Source: Mycolicibacterium austroafricanum (GTDB lineage: Bacteria > Actinomycetota > Actinomycetes > Mycobacteriales > Mycobacteriaceae). Taken from it: 64,000 nt of DNA. Every line of letters starts with the position of its first letter. Position 1 is the first letter of the stretch. Shown here in pieces: positions 33,956 through 44,085 of the stretch. The notes under the pieces are model-generated. The model was not told where the DNA came from and did not search any database. It was given only the letters and a program-made list of their open reading frames with translations. The translations under genes and the position numbers were made by a program. The stretch spans positions 624,540 to 688,539 of the forward strand of contig NZ_HG964452.1 in NCBI RefSeq assembly GCF_000612725.1, given 5' to 3'.

Positions 33956-35848
33956 GCGCGCCTTCCCAGCACCTCGTGGTCGACGCGGGCGCATTCCTCG
34001 TCGCGGTCCAGCCGGGCGCGTTCTTCCTGCTCTTCCCAATCACATTCGCGTTCGCTGCCGTCATCGAGCTCGTCGTCGGCGGCCAACAGATAGCGGTACT
34101 CGGGCACGTTGGCGAGGAGTTCGGCGTGGGTGCCGACGTGGGTGATGGTGCCGTTTCGCAACAGCGCGACCCGATCGGCGAGCAGCACGGTGGAGGCGCG
34201 ATGTGCGACGACGATGGCGGTCACGTCGTGCAGCACGCGACGCAGCGATTCTTCGACCACTGCCTCGGTGTGCACGTCCAGTGCCGACAGGGTGTCGTCG
34301 AGCACCAGGATCCGCGGGTCGGCCAGGATCGCGCGTGCCAGCGAAATCCGTTGACGCTGACCGCCGGACAGGCTCATGCCCTGCTCACCGATGCGGGTGT
34401 CCAGCCCGAAGGGCAGGTCGTAGACGAACTGCGCGGCGGCGACGTCGATGGCCCGGCGCAGGTCGTCGTCCGTCGCCTCCGGACGTCCGAGTCGGAGGTT
34501 CTCGGCGACCGACATCGAGAACAGCGTCGGATCCTCGAACGCGGTGGCCACCGTGCGGCGCAGTGCGTCCAGCGACAGTTCGCGGATGTCCTGGGCGTCG
34601 ATGCGGATCTCGCCCTCGGTGACGTCGTAGAGCCGGGACAGCAGTCCCGCCAGCACCGACTTTCCCGATCCGGTCGCGCCGACCAGTGCCAGCGTCTCCC
34701 CCGGTTCGACGGTGACGGTGACGTGGCGCAGTGCCCAGTCCCCGGACGCGGAGTCCGGGAAGCGGAAGCCGACGTCGACGAGTTCGAGCCGGCCGCCGCG
34801 GGGTGCCTGATCGCGCGGGCCGTCGGTGATCTCCCGTGGCGCGTCGAAGATCTCGGCGATGCGGTTCGCGGCGGTGAACGACTCCTGGGTCATCGACAGC
34901 AGGAAGCCCAGCGACGCGATCGGCCACACCAGCGACAGCATCATCGTGATGAACGCCACCAGGGTTCCCATCGTCACGTAGCCGTGGCCCGCAGCGTAGG
35001 CACCGAAACCGAGCACGACGATCAGGGTCAGGTTCGGGATGATCTCCAGCAGAGTCCAGAACTTCGCCGACACCGACACGCGGCTGACCTGGGTGTCGTA
35101 CAGGTCGGTGAGTTGGTCGTCGAAACGCTCGTAGACGTAGTCCTCGCGGCCGAACGACTTGATCACGCGCAGCCCGAGCGCGGCCTCCTCGACATGGGTG
35201 GCGACGTGGCCGGCCTGGTCCTGCGCGAGCCGCGACAGCCGGGTGTACTCCTGCTGGAAATGCAGCACCGTCAGCGTGATCGGCACGATCGAGACCAACA
35301 CGACCACGCCGAGCGGCCAGTACATCGCCAGCAGGATCGCGGTGACCACGGCGATCTGCAGCACGTTGAGCATCAGGAAGATCAGGCCGAACGACATGAA
35401 CCGCCGAATCGTGCTCAGGTCGTTCATGATTCGCGACAGCAACTGCCCGGACTGCCACTGGCCGTGGAACGACATCGGCAGGATCTGCAGCCGCGCGTAG
35501 AGCTGCTTGCGGATGTCGGCCTCCACGCCCATCGTCGCGCGGGCCACCAGCCAACGCCGGATGAACCACAGCACCGCCTCGGTGACTCCGACACCGACGG
35601 CTGCGGCTCCGACCAGCCAGAGGCCCTGCTGATCCTGGTGGCGCACCGGCCCGTCGATCACGGCCTTGGTCATCAGCGGGATCGAGATGGTGGCCGCGAG
35701 GCTGGCCAGCGCGACCACGATCATGACGATCCAGCGGCCGCGGTAGGGCAGCAGGTACGGCATCATCCGCCACAGATCCGAACTCGGCTTCACCCGTTTC
35801 GGCGGCGGCCCGATCGAGGGCGCCGCACGTAGAGAGTCGAACCCGGTA

Positions 35849-35856
<8 letters not shown>
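33952..35856 (-). CDS. ABC exporter, fused permease-ATPase (degenerate-site half of a heterodimer)
   Basis: This 634-residue half-transporter has a membrane domain, Walker A GATGSGKS and a canonical LSGGQRQR signature. Its Walker B is ILVLDDTLSALD, with Asp in place of the catalytic Glu. That change marks the degenerate site in heterodimeric ABC exporters, and the neighbouring gene supplies the intact site. An acidic/charged tail of about 45 residues (ELDDGSERECDWEEQEE) extends beyond the ATPase domain and overlaps the start of the next gene. GTG 35856 overlaps the end of the upstream ABC gene by eight bases. Translational coupling supports a stoichiometric pair. Confidence 0.9.
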
Positions 35857-37840
<1,984 letters not shown>

Positions 37841-37877
37841 GTTTTCACCGTAGAACCTCAACGAACATTGAGGTCAA
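37841..37877 (-). promoter_or_regulatory. SoxR-box-like operator within a 19-bp-spaced leaderless promoter
   Basis: On the minus strand: -35 TTGACC (37877-37872), a 19-base spacer, -10 TACGGT (37852-37847), six bases, then ATG 37840. The spacer contains CCTCAA-N6-TTGAGG (37873-37856), an 18-base palindrome with the same arms and centre length as the E. coli SoxR box. A 19-base spacer is characteristic of MerR-family-controlled promoters, which are activated by DNA distortion. No MerR gene is in this window. Confidence 0.6.
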
Positions 37878-37965
37878 TGGCTTCCCGCGGCCGCCCTGGG
37901 GTATACATGCACGTTCTGCAGACGCACCAAGTGGATCACGACCCGACCCGGAGGGAGACGTCGTT

Positions 37966-38721
37966 GTGGTGACGGCCGAGCCGAAACTGGCGGTCTGGGA
38001 GCGCCGCACCGAGTGGCCCCTCGCCGCAATGGCAGTGGTGTTCCTCGCCGCCTACACCGTTGACGTCCTTGATCAACCCGCGGGCGTGGCCGCCGCCGCG
38101 GTCAGGGTGTCGATGGCCGTTGCCTGGCTGATGTTCGCCGTCGATTACGTCGTCCGACTGAACCTCGCCGGGAACCGATGGAGCTGGTTCTACCGGCACC
38201 TGTTCGACCTCGCGATCGTGGTGCTGCCGCTGCTGCGGCCATTGCGGTTGCTGAGGTTGGTGACGCTGGTCGCCGTGCTGCAGCGCGCGGTCGGCCACGC
38301 CATTCGGGGACGGGTCGTGATGTACACCGTCTCCGGCGCTGTGCTGCTCGTGTTCGTCTCATCCTTGGCGGTACTGGAGAGTGAACGCGGGCAACCCGGA
38401 GGGCAGATCACGAATTTCGCCGAGGCCCTGTGGTGGTCGATGGAGACGATCACCACGGTGGGATACGGCGATCTGACGCCGGTCACCTCCACGGGTCGGG
38501 TGATCGCGGTGCTGTTGATGATCGGCGGCATCAGCCTCGTCGGCTCGATCACCGCGACACTGGCCTCGTGGATAGTGCAACGGGTCGCCGACGAGGACAC
38601 CGCGGGACGCGTCGTCACCACCGCGCACATCGACAGACTGCTGGAGGAGATCCACCAACTCCGAAGCGAGGTCCAGCGCCTTGGCGATGCATCGCCGGCA
38701 GGCGACGGGCCACACGGATAA
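37966..38721 (+). CDS. Voltage-gated-type potassium channel protein
   Basis: This 251-residue protein has six predicted membrane segments. The selectivity filter TVGYGD lies in [17 protein letters not shown] between the last two. An S4-like segment [17 protein letters not shown] carries three or four spaced arginines, so it may sense voltage. The C-terminal [19 protein letters not shown] is a short coiled coil suited to tetramerisation. GTG 37966 follows GGAGGGAGA. A TATACA box lies about 65 bases upstream. It is divergent from the ABC operon and 49 bases ahead of prrA. Confidence 0.9.
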   Translation: MVTAEPKLAVWERRTEWPLAAMAVVFLAAYTVDVLDQPAGVAAAAVRVSMAVAWLMFAVDYVVRLNLAGNRWSWFYRHLFDLAIVVLPLLRPLRLLRLVTLVAVLQRAVGHAIRGRVVMYTVSGAVLLVFVSSLAVLESERGQPGGQITNFAEALWWSMETITTVGYGDLTPVTSTGRVIAVLLMIGGISLVGSITATLASWIVQRVADEDTAGRVVTTAHIDRLLEEIHQLRSEVQRLGDASPAGDGPHG

Positions 38722-38770
38722 GAGGCCAGGTTCCCGCAGCGACGGCCCCACATCAGGCAAGATTGCAGGC

Positions 38771-39472
38771 ATGGACAGTGGTGCCGGCTCACCCAAGGTG
38801 CTCGTGGTCGACGACGATCCCGACGTCCTGGCCTCACTCGAGCGTGGCCTCCGGCTGTCCGGGTTCGACGTCTACACCGCCGTCGACGGCGCCGAGGCGC
38901 TGCGCAGCGCCACCGAAACCCGTCCGGACGCGATCGTCCTGGATATCAACATGCCGGTTCTCGACGGGGTGTCCGTGGTGACCGCGCTGCGGGCGATGGA
39001 CAACGACGTGCCGGTCTGCGTCCTCTCGGCCCGCTCGTCCGTCGACGACCGTGTCGCCGGTCTGGAGGCCGGCGCCGACGACTACCTGGTCAAGCCATTC
39101 GTGCTGGCGGAGCTCGTCGCGCGGGTCAAAGCGCTGCTGCGCCGGCGCGGGTCGACCGCGACGTTCTCGTCGGAAACCATCACGGTCGGCCCGCTCGAGG
39201 TGGACATCCCGGGCCGGCGGGCCCGGGTGGACGGCGTCGACGTCGACCTGACCAAGCGTGAGTTCGATCTGCTGGCCGTGCTCGCCGAACACAAGACCGC
39301 GGTGCTGTCCCGCGCGCAGCTGCTCGAGCTGGTGTGGGGCTACGACTTCGCCGCCGACACGAACGTCGTCGACGTCTTCATCGGCTACCTGCGGCGCAAG
39401 CTCGAGGCCAACGGTGCACCGCGACTGCTGCACACCGTCCGCGGGGTGGGATTCGTCCTCAGGCAGCAGTGA
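38771..39472 (+). CDS. prrA: Response regulator PrrA (OmpR/PhoB family)
   Basis: This 233-residue regulator matches M. tuberculosis PrrA nearly throughout: receiver domain [23 protein letters not shown], phosphoacceptor in [38 protein letters not shown], and a winged-helix domain with [21 protein letters not shown] and [13 protein letters not shown]. PrrA is essential in M. tuberculosis and is needed for early intracellular adaptation. ATG 38771 follows AAGATT and six bases, a possible leaderless start. Its TGA overlaps the ATG of a short repeated coding unit (TGATG) that separates it from prrB. Confidence 0.95.
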   Translation: MDSGAGSPKVLVVDDDPDVLASLERGLRLSGFDVYTAVDGAEALRSATETRPDAIVLDINMPVLDGVSVVTALRAMDNDVPVCVLSARSSVDDRVAGLEAGADDYLVKPFVLAELVARVKALLRRRGSTATFSSETITVGPLEVDIPGRRARVDGVDVDLTKREFDLLAVLAEHKTAVLSRAQLLELVWGYDFAADTNVVDVFIGYLRRKLEANGAPRLLHTVRGVGFVLRQQ

Positions 39473-39568
39473 TGAGCGCTTGCGCGAAGAACAGAGAACT
39501 CAGATGAGCGCTTGCGCGAAGAACAGAGAACTCAGATGAGCGCTTGCGCGAAGAACAGACAGCAGTAG
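39472..39568 (+). repeat. 32-bp tandem repeat of overlapping 10-11-codon mini-ORFs
   Basis: Two complete 32-base units (39472-39503 and 39504-39535) and a third 24-base match (from 39536) fill the prrA-prrB gap. Each full unit starts ATGAGCGC and encodes [11 protein letters not shown], whose TGA overlaps the next ATG (ATGA). The third unit encodes [10 protein letters not shown] and stops at TAG 39566-39568, ten bases before the prrB GTG. The first ATG overlaps the prrA stop. This resembles mycobacterial MIRU-type insertions between coupled genes. Confidence 0.85.
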
Positions 39569-39577
39569 GCGGCAGCC

Positions 39578-40918
39578 GTGATCGCGCTGTCCCGCATCTT
39601 CCGTCGCACGCCGTCGCTGCGCACGCGGGTCGCGTTCGCCACCGCGATCGCCGCCGCGATCGTCGTCGGCATCGTCGGCACGGTGGTGTGGGTCGGCATC
39701 ACCAACGACCGCCAGGAGCGGCTCGACCGTCGACTCGACGAGGCGGCCGGTTTCGCGATCCCGCTGCTGCCGCGCAGCCTCGACGAGATCCCCAAGTCCC
39801 CGAACGGGCAGGACGCGCTGATCACCGTCCGCACGGGCGGACAGGTGACGTCCAACTCGAACGTCGTGCTACCCGAGCTGGAGCCGGGCTACGCCGACAC
39901 CTACGTCGACGGGGTGCGTTACCGGGTGCGCACGGTCGCGCTGTCCACACCCGAACCGATGTCGGTGGCCGTCGGCGCGACCTATGACGCGACCATCGCC
40001 GACACCAACAACCTGCACCGCAGGGTGCTGATCATCTGCACGCTCGCGGTGGGCGCCGCCACGTTCGGCGGATGGCTGCTGGCGGCGTTCGCGGTGCGGC
40101 CGTTCAAGCGGCTCGCACAGCAGACCCGCCAGATCGAGGCAGGCGGTGAGGCACCGGACATCGACATCCGCGGCGCCACCGAGGCTGTCGAGATCGCCGA
40201 CGCGATCAAGGGACTGGTCGAGCGGGTGTGGGAGGAACAGGGCCGCACCAAGGCGGCGCTGGCGTCCGCGCGCGACTTCGCGTCGGTGTCCGCACACGAG
40301 CTGCGCACCCCGCTGACCGCGATGCGCACGAACGTGGAGGTGCTCGCGACGCTCGACCTTTCCGAGGAGGGCCGCAAGGAGGTCGTCAACGACGTCATCC
40401 GCACCCAGTCGCGGATCGAGGCCACGCTCGGCGCGCTGGAGCGGCTGGCCCAGGGCGAGCTGTCCACCGAAGACGACCACGTGCCGGTGGACATCACCGA
40501 ACTGCTCGACCGCGCGGCGCACGACGCGATGCGCGTCTACCCGGATCTTGAGGTGTCGCTGGTGCCCGCCCCGACGGTGATCATCGTCGGGTTGCCCGCG
40601 GGTCTGCGTCTGGCGGTCGACAACGCGATCGCCAACGCCGTCAAGCACGGCGGCGCGAGCCGGGTGCAGTTGTCCGCGGTCAGCTCCCGAGAGGGCGTGG
40701 AGATCGCGATCGACGACGACGGTCTCGGGGTGCCCGAGGAGGAACGCACGGTGGTGTTCGACCGCTTCTCGCGCGGTTCGACTGCCTCACACTCGGGTTC
40801 GGGCCTGGGCCTGGCACTGGTGGCCCAGCAGGCCGAATTACATGGTGGCACCGCGTCTTTGGAGGCCAGCCCGTTGGGCGGGGCGCGGCTGTTGCTGCGG
40901 CTGCCCGGCCCGCGCTAA
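39578..40918 (+). CDS. prrB: Sensor histidine kinase PrrB
   Basis: This 446-residue kinase aligns with M. tuberculosis PrrB: two membrane helices (about residues 20-42 and 145-172) flanking an extracytoplasmic domain, a HAMP region, and the H box ASVSAHELRTPLTAMRTN with the phosphorylated His. The N box is AVDNAIANAVKHGG and the G boxes are DDDGLGVP and SGSGLGLALV. It phosphorylates PrrA. GTG 39578 is chosen because it aligns with the PrrB N-terminus. Unlike a directly abutting pair, prrA and prrB are separated by about 100 bases of a tandem coding repeat. The stop is followed by a strong palindromic element. Confidence 0.95.
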   Translation: MIALSRIFRRTPSLRTRVAFATAIAAAIVVGIVGTVVWVGITNDRQERLDRRLDEAAGFAIPLLPRSLDEIPKSPNGQDALITVRTGGQVTSNSNVVLPELEPGYADTYVDGVRYRVRTVALSTPEPMSVAVGATYDATIADTNNLHRRVLIICTLAVGAATFGGWLLAAFAVRPFKRLAQQTRQIEAGGEAPDIDIRGATEAVEIADAIKGLVERVWEEQGRTKAALASARDFASVSAHELRTPLTAMRTNVEVLATLDLSEEGRKEVVNDVIRTQSRIEATLGALERLAQGELSTEDDHVPVDITELLDRAAHDAMRVYPDLEVSLVPAPTVIIVGLPAGLRLAVDNAIANAVKHGGASRVQLSAVSSREGVEIAIDDDGLGVPEEERTVVFDRFSRGSTASHSGSGLGLALVAQQAELHGGTASLEASPLGGARLLLRLPGPR

Positions 40919-40941
40919 GCCCCGGCCCGCGGTAAGCCCCG

Positions 40942-41000
40942 CCGAAATTGCATTCCAGCAGAGCTTGTGCGAGTGCGCGCCTGCTGGAATGCAATTTCGG
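40942..41000. repeat. Dispersed palindromic element, copy B (possible bidirectional terminator)
   Basis: Arms of 20 bases (40942-40961 and 40981-41000) are perfectly complementary around a 19-base loop. It sits between the convergent ends of prrB and the FKBP gene. Compared with copy A, an arm base differs on both sides so that pairing is kept (CCGGCAG/CTGCCGG versus CCAGCAG/CTGCTGG). Confidence 0.85.
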
Positions 41001-41009
41001 CGGGAAGGG

Positions 41010-41372
41010 TCATCGGGTGGCCAGCAGGTCGATGACGAAGATCAGCGTCTTGCCCGAGAGGCGATGCCCGCCGCCGGCGGGGCCGTAGGCCTGCTCCGGC
41101 GGAATCGTCAGCTTGCGTCGGCCGCCGACCTTCATCCCGGGGATGCCGTCCTGCCAACCCTGGATCAGGCCGCGAAGCGGGAACTCTATCGACTCGCCAC
41201 GGTTCCAGGAACTGTCGAACTCCTCGCCCGTGTCGTACTCGACACCGACATAGTGGACCTCGACGTTGGCACCCGGGACCGCTTCCGGGCCGTCGCCGAC
41301 GACGATGTCTTCGATCACCAGCCCCGCCGGTGCCGGGCCGTCGGGAAATTCGATCTCGGGTTTGGTTGCCAT
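41010..41372 (-). CDS. FKBP-type peptidyl-prolyl cis-trans isomerase
   Basis: This 120-residue single-domain FKBP has VEVHYVGVEYDTGEEFDSSW, FPLRGLIQGWQDGIPGMKVGG, LTIPPEQAYG and TLIFVIDLLA, the complete FKBP core with the drug/proline pocket. No signal peptide is visible, so it is probably a cytoplasmic folding catalyst. ATG 41372 has no Shine-Dalgarno; TAGGGT ends six bases upstream, suggesting a leaderless transcript. It is convergent with prrB and divergent from the DUF2630 gene. Confidence 0.94.
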   Translation of the reverse strand: MATKPEIEFPDGPAPAGLVIEDIVVGDGPEAVPGANVEVHYVGVEYDTGEEFDSSWNRGESIEFPLRGLIQGWQDGIPGMKVGGRRKLTIPPEQAYGPAGGGHRLSGKTLIFVIDLLATR

Positions 41373-41384
41373 CCGACCACCCTA
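41373..41384 (-). promoter_or_regulatory. Putative leaderless promoter of the FKBP gene
   Basis: On the minus strand TAGGGT (41384-41379) is followed by six bases and ATG 41372. The pattern matches TANNNT-N6-ATG; no Shine-Dalgarno is present. Confidence 0.5.
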
Positions 41385-41425
41385 GACCGCGGACGTGGCC
41401 GCGAAATAGCTGCACACTGGTCACC

Positions 41426-41692
41426 GTGGCCACGAATAACACCGGAAACACAGACCAGGACATCCTGACGCAGGTGCACGAGCTCGTCGCCGAGGAGCGC
41501 GAGCTGCGCGAGAAACTGCAGCAGCGCGAGATCGACCAGTCCGAGGAACACACCCGGCTGCGGTCGCTCGAGGTGCAGCTCGACCAGTGCTGGGATCTGC
41601 TGCGCCAGCGGCGCGCACTGCGCGCCAGCGGCGGCGACCCCGACGACGCGCAGGTGCGGCCCGAGGGCGAGGTCGAGGGCTACCTCGGCTGA
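41426..41692 (+). CDS. DUF2630 family protein, Rv0898c-like
   Basis: This 88-residue protein is largely one charged helix (VHELVAEERELREKLQQREI) followed by LQLDQCWDLLRQRRALR-like sequence and a short acidic tail ending VEGYLG. It matches DUF2630/Rv0898c in size and sequence as I recall. The conserved Gln-Cys-Trp-Asp-Leu-Leu-Arg-Gln-Arg-Arg block is diagnostic. Function unknown. GTG 41426 is preceded by CACACT with seven bases between, a possible leaderless start. It is convergent with the small secreted-protein gene, three bases away. Confidence 0.87.
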   Translation: MATNNTGNTDQDILTQVHELVAEERELREKLQQREIDQSEEHTRLRSLEVQLDQCWDLLRQRRALRASGGDPDDAQVRPEGEVEGYLG

Positions 41693-41695
41693 GAC

Positions 41696-41986
41696 CTACT
41701 GGGAGCCGTCGGGCGGGCAGTTGATCGACACCCAGGCGGTGGGCGGCGCGGAGGTGTCGATACGGGTGACGGTGCACTGCGACAGCGGAATGTTCGAGGG
41801 TTGGCCCGCCACCCAGTTGATCTGGACATCGAAACCCTGATTGGTGAGTTCCCGAATCGTGTCGCCGGGCGACTCGGAGCCGGCCACCGGTGCGGGCGGT
41901 TGGGTGAAAGCCGTCGGCGCCGTCACCGCCGAAGCAATCAACCCCCCGGCCAGGGTCAGGGCCGCGAAGTACGGCAAGCGCGCCAT
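41696..41986 (-). CDS. Small secreted protein, unknown function
   Basis: This 96-residue protein has a signal peptide (MARLPYFAALTLAGGLIASA) and a mature part with two cysteines (QCTVTRIDTS and INCPPDG), which may form a disulphide. The segment GFDVQINWV...PLSQC is typical of small actinobacterial secreted proteins of unknown role. ATG 41986 follows AAGGAG. It is the last gene of the exported-protein operon, 35 bases after the acidic secreted protein gene. Confidence 0.78.
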   Translation of the reverse strand: MARLPYFAALTLAGGLIASAVTAPTAFTQPPAPVAGSESPGDTIRELTNQGFDVQINWVAGQPSNIPLSQCTVTRIDTSAPPTAWVSINCPPDGSQ

Positions 41987-42021
41987 CAGGGTTCTCCTTC
42001 GATCACACCAGTCGCCCGGCC

Positions 42022-42861
42022 TCATGGTGACTCATCCGTATGCTCCGTCTGCGACGCATCGGACGTGCCGTCATTATCGTCGGTTTGGCGTTCATCCCCG
42101 TTACCGTCGTTGCCGACCGCCGACGGATCCTCGGGCGTGGAAGCAGTGTCGGGGTCGACGTCGGCGTCCTCTTCTTCAGCCGGTACCACGTTTCGATCTT
42201 CGTCATCGTCCTGCTCGGGAGCCTCGACGTCGGTTGCCACTGGCGTCGTGTCAGCCGCGTCGTTGTCCGAATCCTCTGCCTCGTCGATCTCGCCGGCCGT
42301 GCCGTCGACGGATTCGGCCGGATCGCCCACCGACGCGCCGGGTCCGGGCCCTTCCGACGCGCTTCGTTCGGGACGGTTGCGGCCATCGTCGGAAACCAGC
42401 GCATCGGAGCGGGTGTCCTGCGCAGCTTCGCGTGTTCCTGTCGGAATGGGCGGGATGGAGCGACCGACCAGGGCCAGAATGGTGTTCACCGCGGTGATGA
42501 TGTTGTTCAGCGAGGTCACGATCGCCGACCGTTGACCGGTGAGCAGCTGCAACGGGATTGTGAACAGCAGCGACGGGACCGCGAACGCGAGGTAGGCGGC
42601 GGCCCCGACCGCGTTGGCGAACTCGATCGGCGCGGGTGTGACGGAGTGCGCGAGCGGTGATTCGTCAGACGCCAGGGAAACCAGCACGGACCGCGACGGC
42701 TGCGCAGGCGCATCCAACCGCTCTGAGTGCACGACGAGAACCGGCTGAGCCGACGATGTATTCCTTTGCGCAGCAACGGCAATCGGTGTCACAGACGTGA
42801 CAACCAGGCAGGCGGCGGATACCGCGGCAACCGAGGAGCGGCGCAGGGCGCGTAGGGTCAT
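42022..42861 (-). CDS. Secreted acidic low-complexity protein
   Basis: This 279-residue protein starts with an export signal (MTLRALRRSSVAAVSAACLVVT). A hydrophobic region follows at about residues 82-135 (FANAVGAAAYLAFAVPSLLF, then NNIITAVNTILALVG). The C-terminal half is extremely Asp/Glu-rich (DDDEDRNVVPAEEEDADVDPD). No catalytic motif is seen. It may be membrane- or wall-associated with a disordered acidic tail. It begins seven bases after the preceding gene within the MspA-like operon. Confidence 0.75.
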   Translation of the reverse strand: MTLRALRRSSVAAVSAACLVVTSVTPIAVAAQRNTSSAQPVLVVHSERLDAPAQPSRSVLVSLASDESPLAHSVTPAPIEFANAVGAAAYLAFAVPSLLFTIPLQLLTGQRSAIVTSLNNIITAVNTILALVGRSIPPIPTGTREAAQDTRSDALVSDDGRNRPERSASEGPGPGASVGDPAESVDGTAGEIDEAEDSDNDAADTTPVATDVEAPEQDDDEDRNVVPAEEEDADVDPDTASTPEDPSAVGNDGNGDERQTDDNDGTSDASQTEHTDESP

Positions 42862-42868
42862 GACATCC

Positions 42869-43366
42869 TCACGGGTTGGGTTCCAATGGTTTTCCCACTT
42901 GTTCCACCGGGCGCCGGCCGATCAGGCCGCCCTCCAGGCCACCGGCCCGGTAGCTCTCGTAGAGCCGCTTGAGGTAGTCGATTCCTGAAATGTCGGCGTT
43001 CTCCTGGCCGGGCTCGACGCCGAACAGCACTCCTTCTCCGGGCGCCGAAGGCACCAGGTGTTGCGGCAGCAGGTACTGGTTGTTGAAAGGATTCAGGTGC
43101 GGCGGGGCAGCGGGTGCCGAGCCCGGGGCGGACGGCACCGCGTGCTGGCCGAGGACGAACTCATTGCCCGTGTGCCCTGACAGATCGGGCAGTGCGGGAA
43201 GCCCTCCGACTGTGACCGGAGATCCGTTCTGCGCCAACGGGAACAATGGATTCGCCGCGGGCGGGACGGGTGGCGGCGGAGGCGGCGACGGCTCAGCATC
43301 GGCGTTCGCCGCCGCCATCAGACCGACGCCGACCACCGCAACGGCCGAGATCACCCTCCGCAACAC
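42869..43366 (-). CDS. Secreted proline-rich protein, unknown function
   Basis: This 165-residue protein has a signal peptide ending ANADA, then a Pro-rich segment (EPSPPPPPPVPP). The mature part contains two similar LGQHAVPSAPG / LPQHLVPSAPG segments, a GIDYLKRLYESYRAGG helix and a C-terminus rich in Gly-Pro. I do not recognise the family. GTG 43366 overlaps the end of the upstream MspA-like gene by three bases (stop codon 43368-43370 lies just upstream), so it is tightly coupled. The duplicated VPSAPG motif could be a short repeat-based binding site. Confidence 0.75.
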   Translation of the reverse strand: MLRRVISAVAVVGVGLMAAANADAEPSPPPPPPVPPAANPLFPLAQNGSPVTVGGLPALPDLSGHTGNEFVLGQHAVPSAPGSAPAAPPHLNPFNNQYLLPQHLVPSAPGEGVLFGVEPGQENADISGIDYLKRLYESYRAGGLEGGLIGRRPVEQVGKPLEPNP

Positions 43367-43367
43367 A

Positions 43368-44084
43368 TCACACCGCCTTGGCGATGCCGTAGTACGCCAC
43401 GATGTCGTCGGCGGTGTCCGTCGAACTGGTCAGGATCGCGTACGAGCGCAGGAACGACTGGCCGATACAGCCGTCGATCTTGACGTGGACGTCCTTGACG
43501 GTCACCCGCGGGTCGGTTCCCTCGAACTCTTTCTGGGTCAACTGAACGGTGATGACCTCACCCGGCTGGGGAAACACCTCGATCTGTGCGGTCACCGGAA
43601 TTCTGGTGTTGCCCAGGCCCGTCGGCGTCACCGAGGGGGTGATGCCCACCGATCCGTTCAGCTTGACGACGTTGAGGCTGATCCCGCAACCGATTTGGTA
43701 TCCGACTTCCAGGGTGCCGCCGGCGAGCCCGCTGGTTCCTGATCCCTTCACACTGCCGGTGAACGTGGCCGCCACCAGATATTCGCGCGACGACAGAGCT
43801 GTCGTCAGTGGCGCCACCGCCACCTGGTATTCGTCTCGTGCGGCCACCGTCAGCTCCCACCCGTCCGGCGTGAGGACGGTGCCCGCGGGCCCGGACGGCA
43901 CGGCACCGGCAGGCGGCGGCACGGCGCCGGTCGGCGGCGGGACTTCGGCGACGGGTGGGGGGACATCAGCGACGGGCGGCACCCGAGTGTCGGGCTGCGC
44001 CGGTGCGGGCGGTATCTGCCCCGCGAACCCCAACGCGCACAGCAGAAGAGCGAGCCCGAGGACCCTCGCCGCGATGACAGACAT
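43368..44084 (-). CDS. MspA-family porin-like protein (second copy)
   Basis: This 238-residue protein has a signal peptide, a Pro-rich linker (PPVADVPPPVAEVPPPTG) and an MspA-like domain from about residue 72: DGWELTVAARDE, REYLVAATFTG, LEVGYQIG and the C-terminal block RSYAILTSSTDTADDIVAYYG. Cys133 and Cys206 are conserved with the neighbouring copy, whereas MspA has none. The MspA constriction IDDGD is not evident. MspA forms octameric outer-membrane channels; whether this one does is unknown. ATG 44084 lies one base after the upstream stop. Confidence 0.8.
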   Translation of the reverse strand: MSVIAARVLGLALLLCALGFAGQIPPAPAQPDTRVPPVADVPPPVAEVPPPTGAVPPPAGAVPSGPAGTVLTPDGWELTVAARDEYQVAVAPLTTALSSREYLVAATFTGSVKGSGTSGLAGGTLEVGYQIGCGISLNVVKLNGSVGITPSVTPTGLGNTRIPVTAQIEVFPQPGEVITVQLTQKEFEGTDPRVTVKDVHVKIDGCIGQSFLRSYAILTSSTDTADDIVAYYGIAKAV

Positions 44085-44085
44085 C

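Noticed and set aside
42793..42799. Further ECF41-like promoter box (TGTCACA)
   Set aside because: It lies inside the coding region of the acidic secreted protein and no second box was found at the required spacing.
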